From assembly GCF_001468265.1 (NCBI RefSeq), contig NZ_LNRZ01000001.1, forward strand, positions 186,001 to 250,000: a DNA stretch of 64,000 nt, read 5' to 3'. A program made the translations under genes and the position numbers. The stretch comes from Sphingopyxis sp. H050. Lineage in GTDB: Bacteria; Pseudomonadota; Alphaproteobacteria; Sphingomonadales; Sphingomonadaceae. Positions 1 to 8,460 of this stretch are shown piece after piece (position 1 is the first letter of the stretch; each line of letters begins with the position of its first letter). Under the pieces are notes generated by a model. That model ran no database searches and was not told where the DNA came from. It worked only from the letters and a program-made list of their open reading frames with translations.

Positions 1-1791
1 CTCTCCCCGGACGGGACGTCGGTGGCTTTTCTCGGCCGCGTCAAAGGGCGGCAGGTCATCGCCTATCGTCCGATCGATCAGGAAACGCTGTCGCGTGTCG
101 ACCTGCCCGAAAAGGTCGATTTCCGATGGATGCGCTGGGCAGGGAACGACAAGCTGTTGATCAGCGTCGGGCGCGGTATGTCTTTTATGGGGATCGAGAT
201 CAGCCAGTCGGCGCTGATCCTCCACGAGTTTGCCACGAAGTCGAACAGGCTGATCGGCGAGGGCAATCGCGGCCTCGAGGGCGACGATGTGCTCTTTGTC
301 GATCCCGAAGGCCACTATCTTCTGCTCTCGATGCAGGCCGACTCTGTCTCCTATCCATCGGTGTTCCGCGTTTCGTTGTCCGACGGCCAGATGACGGAAG
401 TGGTGAAGCGCCGCGCGCCGGTGATGGAATGGTTCGCCGACGACGCCGGGGTCGTCCGCGCCGGTTTCGGCTATGACGGCGGCAAGTTCAAATTCTTCTA
501 TCGAAGCACCGAGGCCGAAAAATTCGAAATGATCGCGGCGCTCCGCCCGGGCGACGAAAATGTCGACTTCGAAATTGCCAAGATCGGGGCCGGATCGGAC
601 GAAGGCTATGTGCTTAGCGACAAGCAGACCGGGCGGCAGGCGCTCTATCGCTTCAACTATCGCACGCGCCAGATCGGCGAGTTGGTGTATGGTAGCGACA
701 ATTACGATATCGACCGCTATTGGCTGAATGCTGACGGCACCGCGCTTGAGGGCGTCGCCTACACCGACGACCGCGAAAGGGTCGAATGGTTCGACACCGC
801 GAACAGGAAGCTGCAAAGCCAGATCGATCAGGCGATCCCCGGCCGACAGGCGTGGGTGACCTCGCGCAGCCGCGACGGCAAGCTGATGCTGATCTTCGCC
901 ACCGCGCCCGACGAGCCTGGGGTCTTTTATCTGCTCGACCGGAAGAAAGGCGAAATGTCACCGATCGCGTCGATGCAGCAAAGCCTCGATCCCGATCGCC
1001 TCGCGCCGACCAAAGCTGTGCGCTATCAGGCGCGCGACGGACTGACGATCCCGGCCTATCTGACGCTCCCCAAGGGGCGCGAGGCGAAGAAGCTGCCGCT
1101 GATCATCTATCCCCACGGCGGTCCCTACGGCGTTCGCGACAAGCTGGCTTATGACGCGGATATCCAGTTTCTGGCAAATCGCGGCTATGCGGTGCTGCAA
1201 CCCAATTACCGGGGGTCTGGCGGTTATGGAACGGTGTTCGGCGACGCGGGCATCGGACAGATCGGGCGCAAGATGCAGGACGATCTCGACGACGGCATGG
1301 ATTGGCTGGTCAAGGACGGAATTGTGGACAGCGGCCGCGTGTGCGTGATCGGTGCATCCTACGGCGGCTATGCGGCGCTGTGGGCTGTTATCCGCAACCC
1401 CGAACGCTATCGCTGCGCAGCGAGCTTCGCGGGCGTCAGCGACCTCAAGTCGATCCTCCGATACAATCGCCGCTTCCTGACCCAGAAGGCGGGCAGGCGG
1501 TGGCAGGAGCGCGTGCGGGGCGACAGCGACTTCGATCTGGAAACAGTGTCGCCGACGCAGCAGGCCGTGCGGCTCGATCGCCCTGTGCTCATCGCGCATG
1601 GCGAGGACGACAGCATCGTCCCGGTCATGCAGTCGAAGAGTTTGGTCGCGGCGCTGAAGGCGGCCGGAAAGAAGAATTTCGAATATATCGCGTACCCGAA
1701 AGAGGGGCACGGCTTTTCCGATCCGGCGAACCGAAAGGACTGGTTCGACCGGCTCGATGCGTTCCTCGCCAAGCATAATCCGGCCGAATGA
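1..1791 (+). CDS. S9 family peptidase (prolyl oligopeptidase-like), 5' truncated by window edge
   Basis: Serine peptidase of the prolyl-oligopeptidase/acylaminoacyl-peptidase clan, cleaving short peptides, probably exported. The reading frame is open to base 1 and the first codons encode LSPDGTSVAFLG, a typical beta-propeller repeat, so the gene starts before the window and the GTG at 22 is only an internal codon. An N-terminal propeller region is followed by an alpha/beta-hydrolase domain. The nucleophile Ser is in GASYGGYA (codon at 1357), the acid probably in GEDDSIVP, and the His in KEGHGF near the end. No neighbour in the window suggests a substrate. The family is clear; whether it is an oligopeptidase, a dipeptidyl or an acylaminoacyl peptidase is not. 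Confidence 0.9.
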   Translation, partial: LSPDGTSVAFLGRVKGRQVIAYRPIDQETLSRVDLPEKVDFRWMRWAGNDKLLISVGRGMSFMGIEISQSALILHEFATKSNRLIGEGNRGLEGDDVLFVDPEGHYLLLSMQADSVSYPSVFRVSLSDGQMTEVVKRRAPVMEWFADDAGVVRAGFGYDGGKFKFFYRSTEAEKFEMIAALRPGDENVDFEIAKIGAGSDEGYVLSDKQTGRQALYRFNYRTRQIGELVYGSDNYDIDRYWLNADGTALEGVAYTDDRERVEWFDTANRKLQSQIDQAIPGRQAWVTSRSRDGKLMLIFATAPDEPGVFYLLDRKKGEMSPIASMQQSLDPDRLAPTKAVRYQARDGLTIPAYLTLPKGREAKKLPLIIYPHGGPYGVRDKLAYDADIQFLANRGYAVLQPNYRGSGGYGTVFGDAGIGQIGRKMQDDLDDGMDWLVKDGIVDSGRVCVIGASYGGYAALWAVIRNPERYRCAASFAGVSDLKSILRYNRRFLTQKAGRRWQERVRGDSDFDLETVSPTQQAVRLDRPVLIAHGEDDSIVPVMQSKSLVAALKAAGKKNFEYIAYPKEGHGFSDPANRKDWFDRLDAFLAKHNPAE

Positions 1792-1863
1792 CAGATTGCT
1801 TTCAATTGGGAAGAATTGCGGTTATGGGCGCGCATCCGAATATTTCGAGCCCATAGAGGATTG

Positions 1864-2082
1864 ATGGCGAAAGAAGAACTTCTGGAAATGCGCGGCCAGG
1901 TGGTCGAACTGCTCCCCAACGCGATGTTCCGCGTGAAGCTGGAAAACGACCACGAGATTCTGGGCCACACGGCCGGCAAGATGCGCAAGAACCGCATCCG
2001 CGTCCTGGTCGGCGACGAAGTGCTCGTCGAGCTTACCCCCTATGACCTGACCAAGGGTCGGATCACCTATCGCTTCAAGTGA
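1864..2082 (+). CDS. infA: Translation initiation factor IF-1
   Basis: IF-1 binds the A site of the 30S subunit during initiation. The 72-residue product beginning [19 protein letters not shown] and ending [11 protein letters not shown] is a full-length S1/OB-fold IF-1. The frame extends upstream to 1816, but those 16 codons are not part of the family; the ATG at 1864 follows AGAGGA at 1855-1860 and gives the canonical N terminus. The TGA stop overlaps the GTG start of maf (GTGA at 2079-2082), so the two are translationally coupled at the head of the infA-maf-RNase-yacG run. Confidence 0.97.
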   Translation: MAKEELLEMRGQVVELLPNAMFRVKLENDHEILGHTAGKMRKNRIRVLVGDEVLVELTPYDLTKGRITYRFK

Positions 2083-2666
2083 GCGGCGCGGTATCGCCCG
2101 TGCTGGTGCTTGCTTCCACCTCACCGCGCCGGCGCGAATTGCTGGCGCGGATCGGCCTGACGCCGACGCGCATCGCCGCCCCTGAAATCGACGAAACGCC
2201 GCTGAAGGGCGAACTGCCGCGCGCCTATGTCGCGCGGTTGGCCGAGAGCAAAGCGCTCGCCGTCGAGCGCGCGCCGGATGAGGTCGTGCTGGCGGGCGAT
2301 ACGACTGTCGCCGTCGGGCGCCGCATCCTCGAAAAGCCTGCCGACGAAGCGGACTTGCGCCGCATGCTGGGTCTGCTCTCGGGGCGGCGGCACCATGTCT
2401 GGTCGGGCGTCTGCGTGATCGGCGCCGACGGCAAACCCCGCATCCGCGTCGTCGATACGATCGTCGCGTTCAAAGCGCTGAGCGCGGCAGAGATCGACTG
2501 GTATATCGCCAGTGGCGAGGGGATGGGCAAGGCTGGCGGCTATGCGATCCAGGGCAAAGCAGAGGTTTTCGTGCGCTTCCTGTCGGGCAGCCACTCGAAC
2601 GTCGTCGGGCTACCGCTCTTCGAGACCCGCACTCTGCTGAGCAGCGCCGGAGTGCCGCTTGGCTGA
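2079..2666 (+). CDS. maf: Maf-family nucleoside triphosphate pyrophosphatase
   Basis: Maf proteins hydrolyse non-canonical or modified NTPs (dTTP/UTP or m7GTP types) to the monophosphate. The 195-residue product shows the signature [14 protein letters not shown] near the N terminus, then DTTVAV, KP and the [12 protein letters not shown] segment. The GTG start at 2079 overlaps the infA stop; in-frame GTGs at 2091 and 2100 are alternative starts just before the conserved [10 protein letters not shown]. The 3' end overlaps the TTG start of the RNase-like gene. Which Maf substrate class it belongs to cannot be decided here. Confidence 0.93.
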   Translation: MSGAVSPVLVLASTSPRRRELLARIGLTPTRIAAPEIDETPLKGELPRAYVARLAESKALAVERAPDEVVLAGDTTVAVGRRILEKPADEADLRRMLGLLSGRRHHVWSGVCVIGADGKPRIRVVDTIVAFKALSAAEIDWYIASGEGMGKAGGYAIQGKAEVFVRFLSGSHSNVVGLPLFETRTLLSSAGVPLG

Positions 2667-3636
2667 GTGGCTCTATGAGGCGGGCATCGGCGAATGCCGC
2701 GCCGCGCTGGTCCAGAACGGCCGCATCGTGGAGGCGCAGATCGAGCGCGACGGCGAGGGGCCGCGCGTCGGCGCGGTCGTGGCGGGGCGGCTGGTCGAGG
2801 CGGGCAAGGTCGCGCTGGTCGCGCTTGATCTGCCCGGGCAGCCGGTCGCGACCATCGCCGGCGTGGCGCAATCGATCTCGGTCGGGTCCAGCTTGACCGT
2901 CGAGATCACCCGCATGGCGCTGCGCGAACGCGGCCGCGACAAGCCGGCGCGCGCGCGCATGACGGAGGCGCCGCTTGGCGAAGGCCCCGATTTGCGGGCG
3001 CGCGTCGCGATGAGCGGGTTGCTTGTCGTGGACCTGGGGCCGACCGGACCCGATCGCCTGGAAGAGCTTGGCTGGTCCGAATTGATTGACCGGGTTCGCG
3101 TTGGCCATTGGCCTTTCTCCGGCGGCGCGCTGTGGGTCGATACGACGCCTGCGATGACGCTGATCGACATCGACGGTGAGGGGGACGCGCTGGCGCTTTC
3201 CAAGGCAGGCGCGACGGCCGCGGTGGAGGTCATCCGCTGCTGCGACATCGGTGGATCGATCGCGATCGACTTTCCGTCGCTGCCGGGCCGGGCCGGGCGC
3301 CACGCGATCGATGCGCTGATCGACGCGCTGTTGCCGCAACCGTTCGAGCGCACTGCGATCAACGGCTTCGGATTGATGCAGATCATTCGGCGCCGGTCGC
3401 GTCCGTCGCTGATCGAGCAGGTACGATTTGATCCCGTCGCGACCGACGCAGCGCTGCTGCTGCGGCAGGCCGAGCGGGCGGTCGGCGCCGGGCTGCTGCG
3501 ATTGGTGGCGCGACCGGCCGTCGCTGACCATATTCGCGCGCATCCGGACTGGATCGCCGAACTGCAAAGGCGTACCGGCCGTCCTTCTGAAGTGGTTGCC
3601 GATACAGACGTGAAGGGAGTGGGTCATGCCCAGTGA
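2659..3636 (+). CDS. Short ribonuclease E/G family protein without zinc-link motif
   Basis: Resembles the catalytic half of RNase E/RNase G (CafA), which cleaves single-stranded RNA. Family landmarks are VDTTPAMTLIDIDGEGDAL and DIGGSIAIDF, which carry the two metal-binding Asp positions. At 325 residues it is much shorter than RNase G (about 490), and the CPxCxGxG zinc-link motif that joins protomers in RNase E/G is absent. The TTG start at 2659 overlaps the end of maf, and its 3' end overlaps yacG. The family is secure; the activity and oligomeric state of this short form are inferred. Confidence 0.82.
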   Translation: MAEWLYEAGIGECRAALVQNGRIVEAQIERDGEGPRVGAVVAGRLVEAGKVALVALDLPGQPVATIAGVAQSISVGSSLTVEITRMALRERGRDKPARARMTEAPLGEGPDLRARVAMSGLLVVDLGPTGPDRLEELGWSELIDRVRVGHWPFSGGALWVDTTPAMTLIDIDGEGDALALSKAGATAAVEVIRCCDIGGSIAIDFPSLPGRAGRHAIDALIDALLPQPFERTAINGFGLMQIIRRRSRPSLIEQVRFDPVATDAALLLRQAERAVGAGLLRLVARPAVADHIRAHPDWIAELQRRTGRPSEVVADTDVKGVGHAQ

Positions 3637-3820
3637 AGCCGTCGTCAGGCCTACCAAATGTCCGCTCTGCGGCAAACTGCGCGCGCAGGAATACCGGCCC
3701 TTTTGCAGCCGCGGCTGCCGCGACCGCGACCTCAATCAATGGTTCGACGAAGGCTATCGCGTGCCCGCGCACGAAGGCCCCGACACCGGCGCCGACGATG
3801 GCGGATTCGGCGAGAGTTGA
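3626..3820 (+). CDS. yacG: DNA gyrase inhibitor YacG (zinc-finger protein)
   Basis: Small 64-residue zinc protein. In E. coli YacG binds GyrB and blocks gyrase from binding DNA. Four zinc-ligand cysteines are present as C12-x2-C15 and C27-x3-C31, followed by RDRDLNQWFDEGYRVP, the standard YacG pattern. The ATG at 3626 lies 10 bases inside the end of the RNase-like gene. It is the last gene of the infA run; tRNA-Phe follows 95 bases later. Confidence 0.93.
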   Translation: MPSEAVVRPTKCPLCGKLRAQEYRPFCSRGCRDRDLNQWFDEGYRVPAHEGPDTGADDGGFGES

Positions 3821-3915
3821 GGCGTCGAAATAGCGCAACAAAGCCACTGGACAGGATGAAAAGCCCTGCCTATAGCCGCCGCTCGCCAGCGCGGCCCCGA
3901 TGCCGCAGCGGCCCT

Positions 3916-3991
3916 GCCCGGGTAGCTCAGTTGGTAGAGCATGCGACTGAAAATCGCAGTGTCGGCGGTTCGATCCCGTCCCCGGGCACCA
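3916..3991 (+). tRNA. tRNA-Phe (GAA)
   Basis: 76-base cloverleaf: acceptor GCCCGGG (3916-3922) pairs with CCCGGGC (3981-3987), discriminator A, and CCA is encoded. The D arm is GCTC/GAGC, the anticodon stem TGCGA/TCGCA with loop CTGAAAA gives anticodon GAA at 3949-3951, and the T arm is GGCGG-TTCGATC-CCGTC with one G-T pair. The whole fold is canonical. Confidence 0.97.
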
Positions 3992-4084
3992 CTATTTCTC
4001 GGATAGCGGTCGATTTGGCATGGGCGATTAGTGAGTTCGTGAAAAGCGCGCAGTCCAGCGCCATGCCGCTCGCAGTCGGGCTGG

Positions 4085-5497
4085 CTATCGTGCGGCCGCG
4101 TATAGCGAAAATCCCCATGGTGGCAGCTCGATCGGTTCGCGCGCGCCGATTGTACGGCGCGCGCCCGTGCCGAATTCGATATAGTCGCCCTCCCCGAGTT
4201 TCGACGTCAGCGTCGCGCGCAGCGGCCGAGGGGAAAGGTTGAAAAGCCCCACCACCTTGTTGCCGCCAACCTGCCGAACCCAGCTGAAAAGCTGCGCGGC
4301 GTTGTCATTGTCGAGCTTGGTCATGCGGCCGCCCCATGGCGCGTTGGAGAGGGCCGGATTGGCCTTGCGGAAGGCGGCAAGGTTGGCAAGTAGGGCCCCG
4401 AGCTTGCAGTCGGGCCGCGCGTTCCAATCGATCGGATCGCGTTCGAAGAAGGCCAGTCGTTTTGCGTTGCAGGCTTCCTGTCCGTTATAGACCATCGGAA
4501 GGCCCTCGTGGGTGAAGCTGAGCGCCATCATGGCCGGCAATGCGTCGCCGAAAACCTCATATTGCGATCCATCCCAGGCGTTGCTGTCGTGATTTTCGAC
4601 ATAGCCCATCCGCATCGCCGATGCGGGCCAGGCGCTCTCATTTTCGGCGTAATAGCCGTATAGCGCGGTCGCATCGGCCTTGCCCTTCGCGATGTCGCGA
4701 ACGCTGTTGTGCCATTCCCAGGCGTAGGTCGCGTCGAAGGCCTTGTGCATCTCGGGCGTTTTCCATTCGGCCAGCATGAAGACAGGCTTGATAGCCTCCA
4801 GACGCGCGCGAACGGTGATCCAGAAGTCGAGCGGGACATAGCCCGCGACGTCGGCCCGGAAGCCATCGATATCGGTCTCGCGCACCCAGTAGAGCATCGC
4901 CTCGCCGACATGGGCCCGGACGCCTTCCTTCGACCAGTCAAAGTCGATGATGTCCGACCAGTCCCACCACGGGGTCGGTCTGAAATCGCCTTTCCAGTCC
5001 TTCTCGTACCAGTCAGGGTGCTCGGTCGCGAGCCGGTTGTCCCAGGCGCTGTGGTTGGCGACCCAGTCGATGATCACCTTCATGTCCTGGGCGTGCGCCG
5101 CCTTCACGAAGCCCTTGAAATCATCGAGCGAACCAAGCTCGGGATTGACCGCGTAATAGTCTTTCACCGAATAGGGCGAGCCGAGACTGCCCTTGCGGTT
5201 CTTCTCGCCGATCGGGTGGATCGGCATCAGCCAGATGATATCGACGCCGAGCTTTTTCAGGCGCGGAAGCTGCTTTTCGGCGGCCCGAAACGTTCCTTCG
5301 CGGGTGAACTGCCGCGTGTTGAGCTGATAGAGAATGGCATCGCGGCTCCAGTCGGGATGCTGCAGCGGCGCGATGTCGGGCGCCTTCCAGTTATAGAGTG
5401 GCGCCGACTGCTGAGCGGCGGAGGGGGCGACGCAGACGCAAGTCGCGACGGCCGCGAGGGCGGCAAGGCGGGCGGGGCGGGCGAGCCGGGGCATCAT
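4085..5497 (-). CDS. Exported GH13 alpha-amylase-family glycosidase
   Basis: Glycoside hydrolase of the alpha-amylase family, expected to cut alpha-1,4-glucans or maltodextrins in the periplasm. The 470-residue product has a signal peptide (about residues 1-29, ending SAA-QQ) and the GH13 regions IDWVANH, DGFRADVAG, MLAEW and ENHDSN; the catalytic triad is D216, E244, D304. It is the distal gene of a two-gene leftward operon: its ATG (5497) overlaps the stop of the MFS gene (ATGA). A near-copy of the LacI operator lies upstream of that operon. The exact product (amylase, maltogenic, or maltodextrin glucosidase) is not resolved. Confidence 0.9.
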   Translation of the reverse strand: MMPRLARPARLAALAAVATCVCVAPSAAQQSAPLYNWKAPDIAPLQHPDWSRDAILYQLNTRQFTREGTFRAAEKQLPRLKKLGVDIIWLMPIHPIGEKNRKGSLGSPYSVKDYYAVNPELGSLDDFKGFVKAAHAQDMKVIIDWVANHSAWDNRLATEHPDWYEKDWKGDFRPTPWWDWSDIIDFDWSKEGVRAHVGEAMLYWVRETDIDGFRADVAGYVPLDFWITVRARLEAIKPVFMLAEWKTPEMHKAFDATYAWEWHNSVRDIAKGKADATALYGYYAENESAWPASAMRMGYVENHDSNAWDGSQYEVFGDALPAMMALSFTHEGLPMVYNGQEACNAKRLAFFERDPIDWNARPDCKLGALLANLAAFRKANPALSNAPWGGRMTKLDNDNAAQLFSWVRQVGGNKVVGLFNLSPRPLRATLTSKLGEGDYIEFGTGARRTIGAREPIELPPWGFSLYAAAR

Positions 5498-6993
5498 CGG
5501 GCGGCCCCGTCAGTGAGCGGCGTCACCCGCGTCATGGCAGCCGCCGCGAGCAGCAAGGTGCCCGACGCGAACGCCATGGTGTAGATCGGCGCCCCGGGAA
5601 AAAAGGCCTCCATGATCGAGCCCATGACCGTCGCGACAAGCAACTGCGGCACGACCACGAAGATATTGAAGAGGCCCATGTAGATGCCGAGCTTTCCCTG
5701 CGGCAGGCTGGAGGCGAGGATCGCATAGGGCATCGCGAGAACCGATGCCCAGAAAATGCCGATGAGGACCTCGCTCGCAATGAGATGCGTGGGGTCGCGC
5801 AGCAGGAAAAAGCTGCCATAGCCGAGGGCGCCGCATATCAGGCCGGCGATGTGCGTGCGCGCCTGCCCGATGCGCTTGGACAGCCAGGGCAGGAGGGTGA
5901 GCGCCGCGACGGCGGCCACGCCATTGTAGACGGCGAAGAGGGTGCCGACCCAGTTGGCGGCGGTCTGATAGGTGGCGCTCGCCGCATCGGTCGTCCCGAA
6001 ATGATATTGGGCGACGATGGGCGTGGTGTTGATCCACATGATGAACAGCGCCGACCAGCTGAAGAACTGGACGAGGGCGAGCCGCTTCATGATCGGCGGC
6101 ATGCCAGAGAAATCCCCGACGATGCTCGACAGCATGTTGGTCTCGTTGCCGCGGCGCGCGAGGCCGATGGCGATCAGGCTGGCAAGACCATAAGCAATGA
6201 GCAGCGCGCCTAGGAGCAGAACTTCGCGAAGCAAGGAAAACTGCTGCTGGATCGCCATGACGGCCAGTCCGGCAGCTAGCCAGGCGAAGCAGGCGCGATA
6301 GTTTCGCGACGCAAGGGCTCGCACGGTTGGCACGGCTTCGGCCGGCGAAGCCGCGAAGCGCCCCATCTCCGCGGGATCATATTCGCGCGTCGTGATAACG
6401 GTCCAAAGGACGGAAACGAAAAGCGCAACGCCGCCAAACCAGAAAGCGTAGCGGACGGTATCGGGAATCTCCCCCGGCGGTGCGACATTGGCGACGCCCA
6501 TGGCGTCCATCAGCGACGGAAAGAGCGAGCCGACCACGGCGCCGGCGCCGATGAAGGCGGTCTGCACGGCGTATCCGACACTATGCTGGTCCTTTCGAAG
6601 CATGTCGCCGACGAAGGCGCGAAACGGCTCCATCGAAATGTTGAGCGAGGCATCGAGTATCCAGAGCATCGTCGCGGCGAACCAGATGGCCGGGCTTTGC
6701 GGCATGATGAACAGGGCGATGGCGGCCATAATGGCGCCGGCAAGGAAATAGGGCCGGCGACGTCCGAGGCGGCCCAGCCAGGTGCGGTCGCTCAAATGGC
6801 CGATGATCGGTTGTACCAGCAGCCCGGTAAGCGGGGCCGCCACCCACAGCCCAGGCAGTTTCTCGATATCTTCGCCGAGCGACTGAAAGATGCGGCTCAT
6901 GTTGGCGTTCTGAAGCGCGAAGCCGATCTGGATGCCGAAGAAGCCGAAGCTGATGTTCCAAAGTCCGGCGCGGCTTTGCCGAGGCTTCTCCAT
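5494..6993 (-). CDS. MFS transporter, probable maltose/maltodextrin importer
   Basis: Inner-membrane major facilitator with about 12 hydrophobic segments, resembling the SLC45/sugar-cation symporter group (QPIIGHLSDRTWLGRLGRRRPY between helices 2 and 3, LDASLNISMEPFRAFVGDM). The frame is open upstream to 7068, but those 25 residues are Arg-rich and unlike a transporter. The ATG at 6993 (MEKPRQSRAGLW) is preceded by GGAGAG six bases away and is chosen, giving 499 residues. It is coupled to the downstream amylase by an ATGA overlap. Position between the LacI gene and an amylase argues for maltose or short maltodextrins as cargo. Confidence 0.88.
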   Translation of the reverse strand: MEKPRQSRAGLWNISFGFFGIQIGFALQNANMSRIFQSLGEDIEKLPGLWVAAPLTGLLVQPIIGHLSDRTWLGRLGRRRPYFLAGAIMAAIALFIMPQSPAIWFAATMLWILDASLNISMEPFRAFVGDMLRKDQHSVGYAVQTAFIGAGAVVGSLFPSLMDAMGVANVAPPGEIPDTVRYAFWFGGVALFVSVLWTVITTREYDPAEMGRFAASPAEAVPTVRALASRNYRACFAWLAAGLAVMAIQQQFSLLREVLLLGALLIAYGLASLIAIGLARRGNETNMLSSIVGDFSGMPPIMKRLALVQFFSWSALFIMWINTTPIVAQYHFGTTDAASATYQTAANWVGTLFAVYNGVAAVAALTLLPWLSKRIGQARTHIAGLICGALGYGSFFLLRDPTHLIASEVLIGIFWASVLAMPYAILASSLPQGKLGIYMGLFNIFVVVPQLLVATVMGSIMEAFFPGAPIYTMAFASGTLLLAAAAMTRVTPLTDGAAR

Positions 6994-7083
6994 GTCGTCT
7001 CTCCCCGCACGGCCGCACGGGCGGCTCTTTCTGCGCCGCGATCTTGCAGCAGACCCCCGCAAGAGCAAGCGGGCGAAAGGCAG

Positions 7084-7095
7084 GTATACGAATAC
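7084..7095. promoter_or_regulatory. Candidate LacI-family operator upstream of MFS-amylase operon
   Basis: GTATACGAATAC differs by one base from the perfect palindrome GTATACGTATAC found in front of the TonB receptor gene at 8303. It sits in the gap between the LacI stop codon and the MFS start, 91 bases upstream of the latter. Two occurrences, each in front of one arm of the regulon, support an operator role; binding is inferred. Confidence 0.6.
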
Positions 7096-7102
7096 GTAAG
7101 GC

Positions 7103-8140
7103 TCAGACCGACGTGCTCTGCCTGCGGATCAGGCGTGTGGGCAGGATCGAGCGCTCGGCGGGTTGACCGTCGATCCGGCGGAGCAGCGCATCGACGAGCA
7201 GGGCGCCCGCGCCCTTGATATCCTGCATCACCGTCGTCAGGGTCGGCGCCGTCAGGCTGGCCGCCGGAATGTCGTCGAAACCGATCATCGCAACCTGGCC
7301 TGGCAGCGAAACGCCCGCTTCGGTCAGCGCTCGCATCGCGCCGATCGCGATGAGATCGCTGGCGGCGAAGACTGCATCGAAAGGCACGCCCTGCTCCAAG
7401 AGCGCGCGCGTCGCGGCGTAACCCGAGCTCTCCGACGAAACGGCGTCGCGCTGCAATCGCGGATCGATCTTGAGCCCCACCGCCGCCATCGCTTTGCACA
7501 GGCCCGTGTAGCGGTCCTTGAACTCTGGCGCGTGGTCCGACGCATCGCCGAGGAACGCGATCCGCCTCCTGCCGATCTCGATAAGATGATCGCCGGCCTG
7601 GACCCCGGCGCCGACGTTGTCCGATCCGACCGTCAGCCCGATATTGTCGTCGGCGACCGATCCCCAACGGACGAATTTGGTGTCCATCTCGACGAGATGC
7701 TCGAGCTTGGCGCGATAGAGCTGGTAGTCGCCATAGCCGAGGAGGATGATCCCGTCCGATCGGTGACTGTCCTGATAGGCGACATGCCAGTCGTTGTGCA
7801 TTTGCTGGAAACTGATCAGCAGGTCATAACCGCGCAGCGCGCACTCGCGCGTGATCGACCCCAGCATCGAGAGGAAGAAGGGGTTGATCATCGATTCGTC
7901 GGGGGTCGGATCCTCGAAGAAAAGGAGCGCGAGCGTGTGCGTGCGCTGCGAGCGCAGGCTGGAGGCATTCTTGTCGACGGTGTAGTTGAGCTCATGCGCG
8001 ATGCGTTCGATGTTGGCGCGCGTCGCGGCACTTACCGATTTGCTGCCGCGCAGCGCCCGCGACACCGTCGGCTGGGAGACGCCGGCCAGATACGCGATGT
8101 CGAAGCTGGTCGGCTTGGCGGAGGGCTGGCGCCCCATCAT
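7103..8140 (-). CDS. LacI-family transcriptional regulator of the maltodextrin locus
   Basis: 345-residue repressor: helix-turn-helix at about residues 12-32 (FDIAYLAGVSQPTVSRALRG), hinge region with NYTVDKNASSLRSQRT, then a periplasmic-binding-type sugar-sensing domain (TLALLFF through IGFDDIPAASLTAPTLTTV). It is transcribed away from the TonB receptor gene and towards the MFS-amylase pair. Palindromes at 8303 and 7084 are its probable operators. The effector is presumably maltose or a maltodextrin, from context only. ATG codons at 8140 and 8137 are both possible starts. Confidence 0.92.
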   Translation of the reverse strand: MMGRQPSAKPTSFDIAYLAGVSQPTVSRALRGSKSVSAATRANIERIAHELNYTVDKNASSLRSQRTHTLALLFFEDPTPDESMINPFFLSMLGSITRECALRGYDLLISFQQMHNDWHVAYQDSHRSDGIILLGYGDYQLYRAKLEHLVEMDTKFVRWGSVADDNIGLTVGSDNVGAGVQAGDHLIEIGRRRIAFLGDASDHAPEFKDRYTGLCKAMAAVGLKIDPRLQRDAVSSESSGYAATRALLEQGVPFDAVFAASDLIAIGAMRALTEAGVSLPGQVAMIGFDDIPAASLTAPTLTTVMQDIKGAGALLVDALLRRIDGQPAERSILPTRLIRRQSTSV

Positions 8141-8210
8141 CGTCTCCCTGTCGTGGCGGCCCGTGCGCCGGCCGCCTACATGCTCCAGACTAGCGATTGC
8201 TATGGTCGGC

Positions 8211-8223
8211 GCAAATCATTTGC
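8211..8223. promoter_or_regulatory. Inverted repeat in the LacI-TonB divergent region
   Basis: GCAAATcATTTGC is a perfect 6+1+6 inverted repeat, 71 bases upstream of the LacI start and about 45 bases upstream of the proposed TonB-receptor -35 box. It is unlike the GTATAC-type operator, so it may belong to a second regulator. Only the symmetry is observed. Confidence 0.4.
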
Positions 8224-8269
8224 ACGCGGTTTGTATCAAGGGCGCGAGCCCGTGCCGGTGCTGTGGTTT

Positions 8270-8298
8270 TTGGGCGACAGGCGCCCACCCTGCATAAT
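8270..8298 (+). promoter_or_regulatory. Candidate sigma-70 promoter of the maltodextrin TonB receptor
   Basis: TTGGGC (8270-8275), 17-base spacer, CATAAT (8293-8298). The GTATACGTATAC palindrome begins 4 bases after the -10 box, over the expected start site, a position suited to repression. The leader before the receptor ATG would be about 155 bases. Confidence 0.45.
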
Positions 8299-8302
8299 AT
8301 GC

Positions 8303-8314
8303 GTATACGTATAC
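8303..8314. promoter_or_regulatory. Perfect palindromic operator (LacI-type, central CG)
   Basis: GTATACGTATAC is identical to its reverse complement and has the central CG typical of LacI-family sites. It lies between the divergent LacI and TonB-receptor genes just after a candidate -10 box, and recurs with one mismatch at 7084. Confidence 0.65.
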
Positions 8315-8460
8315 CCTATGGTCGTTCGCTGCGATTGGGCTCAATTGCGAAGCTGCAGATGGGAAAACCCACGTGCCGGGAAGGATGCCGCGCGGCGATG
8401 TCGCCGCCCCCTTTGCCGTCCGTGTGGTGAGACCACCCGTCGCAACCAGGGGAGTCCACA

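Noticed and set aside
1816-1863. N-terminal extension of infA.
   Set aside because: The 16 extra residues are absent from IF-1, and the ATG at 1864 has its own AGAGGA.
2470-3735. Long minus-strand frame opposite maf and the RNase-like gene, and many similar long antisense frames across the window (for example 35541-37925, 39045-41324, 45986-47386).
   Set aside because: They are rich in Arg, Ala and His, have no family motifs and lie opposite well-recognised genes. High third-position GC produces such shadows.
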